Positions 56,225 through 64,000 of a DNA stretch of 64,000 nt are shown here, piece by piece (within the stretch, counting starts at the first letter, position 1; every line of letters begins with the position of its first letter). The position numbers and the translations under genes are program-made. Under the pieces are notes generated by a model. The model saw only the letters and a program-made list of their open reading frames with translations. It was not told the origin of the DNA and did not search any database. Source of the DNA: M30B53 sp964600785 (GTDB taxonomy: Bacteria; Planctomycetota; Planctomycetia; Pirellulales; UBA1268); contig CAZRKH010000005.1 in the NCBI GenBank assembly GCA_964600785.1, positions 5,077 through 69,076 on the forward strand, in the 5' to 3' direction.

Positions 56225-56884
56225 ATGCCAAATTCAGATCCCGTTACCGACGCGTTGCTCGAGCAGAACAACCGCTATGCCGCCGGCGAGAGCATCCATG
56301 CCGCGGCGTTCCCGGGGAGCCAGCCGATTCGGCCGGCCAAGCGGGTGGCGGTGGTGGCCTGCATGGACGCCCGCATGGACGTCGAGGACCTGCTCGGCCT
56401 GCAGACCGGCGACGCCCACATCATCCGCAACGCCGGGGGCATCGTGACCGACGACGTGATCCGCTGCCTCGTGATCTCCCACCACCTGCTTGACACCAAC
56501 GAGATTGTTCTCCTGCACCACACCCGCTGCGGGATGCTCGGTTTCACCGACGAACTGCTCGCTGCCGGCCTCGAGGGCGACCCTGCCGCGGTCGCCGCCC
56601 TGGCCAAGGCAACGGGGCGATCCTTCACCCCCTGCCATGCAGCCTCCCCGAGCCCGGCTGCCTTCGGAGCCTTTCGCGGCAGTCCGGAACCGGTCGACGC
56701 ACCGCCCACTCCCGAGAGCCGTGCCCGGCTGGCAGCCGACGTGCGTCGTGGCCTCTCCGCAATCCGGCACCATCCCTGGATCCCCACCGCCGGGCCCGAC
56801 GCCGTCACGATCCGCGGCTTTGTCTATGACGTCGACACCGGCAGGCTCGAGGAGGTGACCACCGAAGGCGAATCTCGAGCCTGA
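56225..56884 (+). CDS. Beta-class carbonic anhydrase
   Basis: A 219-residue enzyme of the beta carbonic anhydrase family, interconverting CO2 and bicarbonate. The zinc site is visible as ACMDARMD (Cys, with the Asp-Arg dyad) and HHTRCGM (His and Cys), with IIRNAGGIVTDDVIRCLVIS between. The central region has an insertion (about 125-160, Pro/Ser-rich HAASPSPAAFGAFRGSPEPV) that is longer than in short-form homologues. The ATG at 56225 is chosen because the frame before it runs antisense to topA. It diverges from topA and ends 41 bases before the convergent sulfatase gene. Confidence 0.9.
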   Translation: MPNSDPVTDALLEQNNRYAAGESIHAAAFPGSQPIRPAKRVAVVACMDARMDVEDLLGLQTGDAHIIRNAGGIVTDDVIRCLVISHHLLDTNEIVLLHHTRCGMLGFTDELLAAGLEGDPAAVAALAKATGRSFTPCHAASPSPAAFGAFRGSPEPVDAPPTPESRARLAADVRRGLSAIRHHPWIPTAGPDAVTIRGFVYDVDTGRLEEVTTEGESRA

Positions 56885-56925
56885 AGCGGGCTGACGACCG
56901 AAGTGCTTGGCGGCTCTTTGCAGAC

Positions 56926-58452
56926 TCACTTCGCGGCAGCTGCGGTGTCGGCAAACGGCAGGGCGAAGGCCTCGTTGGGCTCGTGCTCGGTGTCGATGAA
57001 GGCGGCGAGCCTCGCGGCGACTTCCGGCTTCTCCGCGGCAATGTCGACCTGCTCGGCCGGATCGGCGAGGAGGTCGTAGACCACCAGCGGGCCGGCCTCA
57101 CGACCCCTGTTCTTCCCGCGGCGGATCGCCTTGAAGCGACCGGCCACCGCTGCCTGCCAGCGGCCTTCGGTCAGTTCGCGATAGAGCGAGCGGTCGGCAT
57201 CAGGCTCGTCCTCGCCGAGCAGCACGCTCGAGAGATCGACCCCGTCGAGGCCCTTGGGCACCCGATCGGCCAGGCCGACCAGCGAGAGCAGGGTGGGCAG
57301 CCAGTCCTCGAATCCGTTGGGAGCCTCGATCACCCGGCCTGCGGCAATGCGACCCGGAAAGCGGATCACCGTGGGCACCCGCAGGCCGCCTTCGTAGGGT
57401 GAGCCCTTCCAGCCGCGTAGCGAGCCGTTGCTCTTCAGGCGGCCGGTGTCGATCCCGCCGCAGCCGGGAAAGGTCGCGCCGTTGTCGCTGGTGAATAGAA
57501 CGATCGTGTTGTCGGCGAGGTCCTGTTTTTCCAGCAGTTCCATGATCCGGCCGAGATACCGATCCATGCGGGTGATCATCGCGGCGTAGGTCGCCAGCGG
57601 ATGCTCGCAGGGCACGTAGCCGCCGCCGCCGCGATAGGGCTTGTCGTCGGAAAAGTGCTCGATGTAGCCGGGCAGCGACGGCTCGTCGGGCGGCACCTGC
57701 AGGGCCAGGTGGGGCACCGTGGTGGGCACGTAAAGAAAGAAGGGCTTCCCGTTTTTGGCATCCCCGGCAGCCTGCTCGAGGAAGGCCAGGGAGGCCTCGG
57801 CGATCACGTCGGCTGAGTAGGTGGTGCCGATGAAGGTGGCGAAGTCTGCAGGGCCCGCATCGGGCGGGAGTTTGCCGCCGCGCGGCACCGGCGGGTTGTC
57901 GAGCGGCATCCGTCGGTCGTCGTCCCAGAGGTAGTCAGGGTAGAAGGTGTGGGCGTGTCGCTGGCAGTTGTAGCCGAAGAAATGGTCGAAGCCGGAAGCG
58001 AGCGGATCGCTCACGCTGCCCGGGGCCCCCAGCCCCCACTTGCCAAAGCCTCCGGTGGCATAGCCCGCTTCGCCGAGCAGGCTCGCGAGGGTGACGGTGC
58101 CCTCGGGCATCGGATGCTGCCCCTCGGGCTTGACCTCGCGGTTGGAGCGAACGACGGCATGGCCTGGGTGCCGACCGGTCATCAGCACGCAGCGGCTCGG
58201 GGCACACACGGCGTTGCCGGCCCAGTGGCGTGCCAGACGGGTGCCGTCGGCAAAAAGCCGGTCAATCGAGGGCGTCTTGATGTCACGGCTGCCGAGAGCT
58301 GCGATGTCGCCCTCACCAAGATCGTCACAGAGAAAGACCACGATGTTGGGCCGGATGTCGGGCTGCTCGGCGGCGGCCGCGACGCCTGCGACCCTCGCGG
58401 TGATCAGGAGCATGGGGAGCAGGAACGAAGCGGTCGATTGAAACCATCGCAT
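56926..58452 (-). CDS. Secreted sulfatase (arylsulfatase family)
   Basis: A 508-residue exported sulfatase. It has a signal peptide (SFLLPMLLITARVAGVAAAA), the metal Asp pair in NIVVFLCDDLGEGDIAALG, and the maturation motif CAPSRCVLMTGRH (C-x-P-S-R-x3-x-T-G-R), whose Cys is converted to formylglycine by a maturase. Downstream are FGKWGLGAPGS, VPTTVPHLALQVPPDEPS and FTSDNGATFPG. Planctomycetes carry many such enzymes for marine sulfated polysaccharides; the exact ester cannot be read here. AAGGA lies about 10 bases before the ATG. It is not beside other polysaccharide genes. Confidence 0.93.
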   Translation of the reverse strand: MRWFQSTASFLLPMLLITARVAGVAAAAEQPDIRPNIVVFLCDDLGEGDIAALGSRDIKTPSIDRLFADGTRLARHWAGNAVCAPSRCVLMTGRHPGHAVVRSNREVKPEGQHPMPEGTVTLASLLGEAGYATGGFGKWGLGAPGSVSDPLASGFDHFFGYNCQRHAHTFYPDYLWDDDRRMPLDNPPVPRGGKLPPDAGPADFATFIGTTYSADVIAEASLAFLEQAAGDAKNGKPFFLYVPTTVPHLALQVPPDEPSLPGYIEHFSDDKPYRGGGGYVPCEHPLATYAAMITRMDRYLGRIMELLEKQDLADNTIVLFTSDNGATFPGCGGIDTGRLKSNGSLRGWKGSPYEGGLRVPTVIRFPGRIAAGRVIEAPNGFEDWLPTLLSLVGLADRVPKGLDGVDLSSVLLGEDEPDADRSLYRELTEGRWQAAVAGRFKAIRRGKNRGREAGPLVVYDLLADPAEQVDIAAEKPEVAARLAAFIDTEHEPNEAFALPFADTAAAAK

Positions 58453-58515
58453 CGCACTAGATCCTTTCTGAGGTCAGGAATCGGCGGTTGAGATTATCGC
58501 AATCCCCGGGGCTCG

Positions 58516-60087
58516 TCAGGCCCGCCGGGTGGTTGCCAGAAAAGCCTCGAAGGCGTCGGAGAGAGCCAGCCAGCTGGCCTCGATCACATTTTCACTCACG
58601 CCCACGGTGCCCCAGGTCCGCTCGCCGTCGCTGCTCTCAATGAGCACGCGAACCCTCGCGGCGGTGCCCTCGTGACCGTTGATCACGCGGACCTTGTAGT
58701 CGAGCAGATGCATCCTCGCGACCTCGGGGAAATGCGGCTCGAGGGCCTTGCGGACCGCGGCATCCAGGGCATTGACCGGGCCGTCACCCTCCGCCACCTC
58801 ATGGCGAATTGCCTCCCCGATTCGCAGCTTGACGGTCGCCTCGGTGCCGATGCTGCCGCAACGGCCATCGCGGCTCTCCACGCCCACATGGTAGCTGATC
58901 CGCTCGAAGGCCGGGCGGAAGCTGCCGGCAAGCCGCTCCACGAGCAGGTCGAAGGAGGCACCGGCCGCCTCGAACTGCCAGCCTTCGTTCTCCAGCCGGC
59001 AGACTTCCGTGAGCACCCGCTCCTGCAGGCCACGGTCGGCCTTGATGTCGGGATGCTTCACGACCGCGGCGATGTTCGAGCGGCCGGAGAGTTCGCTCAC
59101 GAGCACGCGGCGGGAGTTGCCCACCGCCTCGGGTGGGATGTGTTCATACGACTCTGCCGCCTTGGCCACCGCATGGACATGCATCCCGCCTTTGTGGGCG
59201 AAGGCGCTGCCGCCCACAAACGGCTGGCTGGGGCGATAGCTCATGTTGGCCGTCTCGTAGACAAACCGTGAGAGTTCGGTGAGATGCCTCGTGCCGCTGC
59301 CGTCGAGCAGTTCGTAGCCGGGCATTTTGAGGGCCAGGTTCGCGATCACCGAGATCAAATCGGCATTCCCGCACCGCTCACCGATCCCGTTGATCGTGCC
59401 CTGGGCCTGGATGCAGCCGGCGGCCACTGCGGCGAGTGTGTTGGCCGTGCCGAGATCGCAGTCGTTGTGGCAGTGGATGCCGAGCTTCGCGTCGACCGCA
59501 GCCGCCGCGAGGCCCACGATTTCCGTGATCTCGCCGGGGAGCGTGCCGCCGTTGGTGTCGCAAAGCACCAGCCGCGTGGCCCCGGCGGCAGCCGCGGCGC
59601 GGAGAGTGTCCGCGGCGTAGTCGGCGTCGAGCTTCCAGCCATCGAAAAAATGCTCGGCGTCGTAAAAGACCTCGCGACCCTCGGCGGTGAGGAAGGCCAC
59701 CGTGTCGGAGATCATCGCCAGGTTTTCCTCGCGAGAAACGCCAAGCACCTCGGCGACGTGGAAGGACGAGGTCTTGCCCACGATCGTGATCACCCCCGTG
59801 CCCGCCTCGAGCAGGGCGGCCATGCCGGGGTCATCGGCCGCGGCGATGCCGCGGCGGCGAGTCATCCCGAAGGCGGCCACCCGCGAATGGGCCAGTGGCA
59901 GATCGCGGAGATGGCGAAAATACTCGGCATCCTTGGGATTGGAGAGCGGGTATCCGCCCTCGATGAAGTCGACACCCGCCTCGTCGAGCCGGCGGGTGAT
60001 CGCCAGCTTGTCAGCCAGCGAGAAATTCACGCCCTCGCCTTGGGATCCGTCACGGAGGGTGGTGTCGTAGATTTCGATGCGTTGCAT
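58516..60087 (-). CDS. cimA: (R)-citramalate synthase
   Basis: Condenses pyruvate with acetyl-CoA to start the threonine-independent route to isoleucine. The 523-residue protein has the DRE-TIM barrel start RIEIYDTTLRDGSQGEGVNF, EGGYPLSNPKDAEYF, LCDTNGGTLPGEI, the metal HxH in GIHCHNDCDLGTANTLAAV, NGIGERCGNADLISV and GGSAFAHKGGMHVHAV. The C-terminal regulatory domain (about 390-515) is of the LeuA dimer type, usually the isoleucine site. The SQGEGVNFS wording separates CimA-type enzymes from LeuA. It lies 99 bases after ftsK on the minus strand. Confidence 0.93.
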   Translation of the reverse strand: MQRIEIYDTTLRDGSQGEGVNFSLADKLAITRRLDEAGVDFIEGGYPLSNPKDAEYFRHLRDLPLAHSRVAAFGMTRRRGIAAADDPGMAALLEAGTGVITIVGKTSSFHVAEVLGVSREENLAMISDTVAFLTAEGREVFYDAEHFFDGWKLDADYAADTLRAAAAAGATRLVLCDTNGGTLPGEITEIVGLAAAAVDAKLGIHCHNDCDLGTANTLAAVAAGCIQAQGTINGIGERCGNADLISVIANLALKMPGYELLDGSGTRHLTELSRFVYETANMSYRPSQPFVGGSAFAHKGGMHVHAVAKAAESYEHIPPEAVGNSRRVLVSELSGRSNIAAVVKHPDIKADRGLQERVLTEVCRLENEGWQFEAAGASFDLLVERLAGSFRPAFERISYHVGVESRDGRCGSIGTEATVKLRIGEAIRHEVAEGDGPVNALDAAVRKALEPHFPEVARMHLLDYKVRVINGHEGTAARVRVLIESSDGERTWGTVGVSENVIEASWLALSDAFEAFLATTRRA

Positions 60088-60186
60088 GACGGAGGCGCGG
60101 GGACGGAGACTGACGATTCCCGTAGCCTAATCGGCCCGGGGGTGGCCCGCCGGGAATTCGCTCCCGTCCCCATTTTTTTGGGGGGG

Positions 60187-62982
<2,796 letters not shown>

Positions 62983-63181
62983 TGGCGGATTGCTCGCGGT
63001 CGGGGTCGGGGTCGGGAAGTCGGGACGGACGGCGCAACGGCGTCGAGAGCCTCTCGGCAAGGCTACCCCCCGAAAAGACGGCCGGCGGAGCCGGACGGGC
63101 CGGCGGCAGCGGCCCATCCTGCCGGTCGTGCGGGCGTTGCCGGTAGGGCAAGAATGAGGGGCCGCGGACGGGCCGGGCGGC

Positions 63182-63187
63182 TATTAT
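63182..63187 (+). promoter_or_regulatory. -10-like box ahead of msrA
   Basis: GGCTATTATTACG contains TATTAT at 63182-63187, 60 bases before the ATG at 63248. The gap of 265 bases between ftsK and msrA holds no other feature I can support. Confidence 0.3.
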
Positions 63188-63247
63188 TACGTGTCACCGG
63201 GAGGCTCGTCGGGCCTCCGCTGGTTCACCGCCCAGGAGCACTCTGCG

Positions 63248-63886
63248 ATGCGATGCTGTCTCGACACCCTCTTTGCGGTCACCGAACCCGTGGCCGCCAT
63301 GCCACCAAGCGGCGTGCTCGTTGCCGCGGTCCTCGCCGGATGCCTGCTGGCGCCGGCGGCCCTCGCGGCGGAGGCGAAAGAGGGGCAGGAGACGGCGATC
63401 CTCGCGGGAGGCTGCTTCTGGGGCATGGAGGAGATCATCCGTGAGATTCCCGGCGTGATCTCGACGGAGGTCGGCTACATCGGCGGCTCGACCGACGCCC
63501 CCACCTACCGGCAGGTCTGCAGCGGCACCACCGGACACGCCGAGGCGGTGGAGATCGTCTTCGACCCCGCCGTGCTGCCCTATGACAGACTGCTCGACTT
63601 CTTTTTCAGGATGCACGACCCGACCACACCCAACCGGCAGCACAACGACATCGGCACGCAGTATCGCTCGGCAATCTTCACCACCAGCCCCGCGCAGCAA
63701 CAAGCCGCCAAGCAGAAGATCGCCGAACTCGACAAGGCCCAGCGGTTTCGCCGGCCGATCGTGACGCAGGTTGTCGAGGCGGGGCCGTTCTACGCCGCCG
63801 AGGACTACCACCAGGACTACCTCGTGAAAAACCCCGGGGGCTACAACTGCCACGTCCTCCGCAGCTGGGACCAGATCGACCACTGA
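63248..63886 (+). CDS. msrA: Exported peptide methionine sulfoxide reductase MsrA
   Basis: Reduces methionine-S-sulfoxide in proteins. The 212-residue protein has the active-site GGCFWGMEEIIREIPGV, TGHAEAVEIVFDP, the HNDIGTQYRSAIF block and AAEDYHQDYLVKNPGGYNCH. An N-terminal hydrophobic segment (SGVLVAAVLAGCLLAPAALA) indicates export to the periplasm. The ATG at 63248 has AGGAG about 10-14 bases upstream; an ATG at 63299 directly before the hydrophobic core is an alternative. A Cys in the final YNCHVL could be the resolving Cys. It is followed by the palindromic repeat array. Confidence 0.93.
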   Translation: MRCCLDTLFAVTEPVAAMPPSGVLVAAVLAGCLLAPAALAAEAKEGQETAILAGGCFWGMEEIIREIPGVISTEVGYIGGSTDAPTYRQVCSGTTGHAEAVEIVFDPAVLPYDRLLDFFFRMHDPTTPNRQHNDIGTQYRSAIFTTSPAQQQAAKQKIAELDKAQRFRRPIVTQVVEAGPFYAAEDYHQDYLVKNPGGYNCHVLRSWDQIDH

Positions 63887-63914
63887 GAAGCGGTCCGCGG
63901 CAGGCGAAGCCCGG

Positions 63915-64000
63915 CTGCTGTAGGCCGGTTGCGCTGCAACCGGCTGGTGTAGGCCGGTTGCGCTGCAACCGGCTGGTGTAGGCCGGTTGCGCTGCAACCG
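63915..64000. repeat. Tandem 29-bp palindromic repeat, truncated by the window end
   Basis: Three near-identical 29-bp units run from 63915 to the end. Each contains a perfect 9-bp inverted repeat, GCCGGTTGC and GCAACCGGC, around a GCT loop: 63924-63944, 63953-63973 and 63982 to beyond the edge. Consecutive units differ only in the first unit's flank. The array begins 28 bases after the msrA stop. It may act as a terminator, REP-like element or nucleoid/RNA structure; copy number is unknown because it runs off the window. Confidence 0.9.

Noticed and set aside
52942..56493. 1,183-residue plus-strand ORF across topA
   Set aside because: It runs antisense to all topA motifs and joins fragments of ppa and carbonic anhydrase in wrong frames; no domain is recognisable.
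63915..64000. CRISPR array
   Set aside because: Repeats are contiguous with no unique spacers and no cas genes are nearby.

Overview
The window is about 64 kb of very GC-rich, gene-dense bacterial DNA. It contains no rRNA, tRNA, CRISPR array, transposase or phage gene that I can see. Gene content points to a planctomycete of the Pirellulales type. The clues are a secreted sulfatase with the CxPSRxxxxTGR site, a PQQ-like propeller protein that starts its mature region with WPQLLGPHRDG, a large secreted metzincin-type metalloprotease, duplicated groEL genes around one groES, a long-ACT aspartate kinase and the absence of flagellar genes beside a full chemotaxis set. This assignment is inference from gene content, not from a phylogeny.

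Layout. 1-1492: 3' part of a GT4 glycosyltransferase and a small secreted protein. 1514-9648: a chemotaxis cluster, with cheB on the minus strand facing cheW-mcp-cheR-cheA-cheC-like-cheD-cheY on the plus strand; the receptor is soluble with two PAS-like domains. 10018-15944: a DEAD-box RNA helicase overlapping tail to tail with a PQQ-like propeller protein, then glycogen phosphorylase and an FMN-binding oxidase-like protein. 15975-21314 (minus): a tightly packed set made of a NarL-type response regulator, polar amino-acid ABC transporter (lipoprotein, permease, ATPase), a divergent ADP-ribosylglycohydrolase and a stand-alone OvoA-type 4-mercaptohistidine N-methyltransferase. 21499-27600: a His-rich lipoprotein with a secreted CxxC partner, a conserved protein of unknown function, glycogen debranching enzyme and purM. 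27672-34962: DsbD-type thiol reductase, a phosphotransferase-fold protein, the metalloprotease, a PII-like protein and a degenerate receiver.

34986-42398 (minus): a chaperone cluster in the transcription order groEL-groES-groEL-dnaJ-grpE-fmdB-yacG-membrane protein. 42691-48735: an M42 peptidase, then hom, an ApgM-like proposed homoserine kinase, lysC and a HIT protein; hom, the kinase candidate and lysC form the aspartate-to-threonine module. 48777-56884: valyl-tRNA synthetase whose frame continues without a stop into a bifunctional-nuclease domain, inorganic pyrophosphatase, topoisomerase I and a beta-carbonic anhydrase. 56926-64000: sulfatase, citramalate synthase (isoleucine branch), an FtsK translocase with long acidic tails, a secreted MsrA and a tandem palindromic repeat that runs off the end of the window.

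The best candidates for something not yet described are (i) the amino-acid importer / ADP-ribosylhydrolase-like / mercaptohistidine methyltransferase operon, whose last gene begins in a 12-bp tandem repeat offering five in-frame ATGs, and (ii) the ValRS-nuclease reading frame. A recurring promoter-like pattern with an 18-bp spacer also appears upstream of several unrelated genes.
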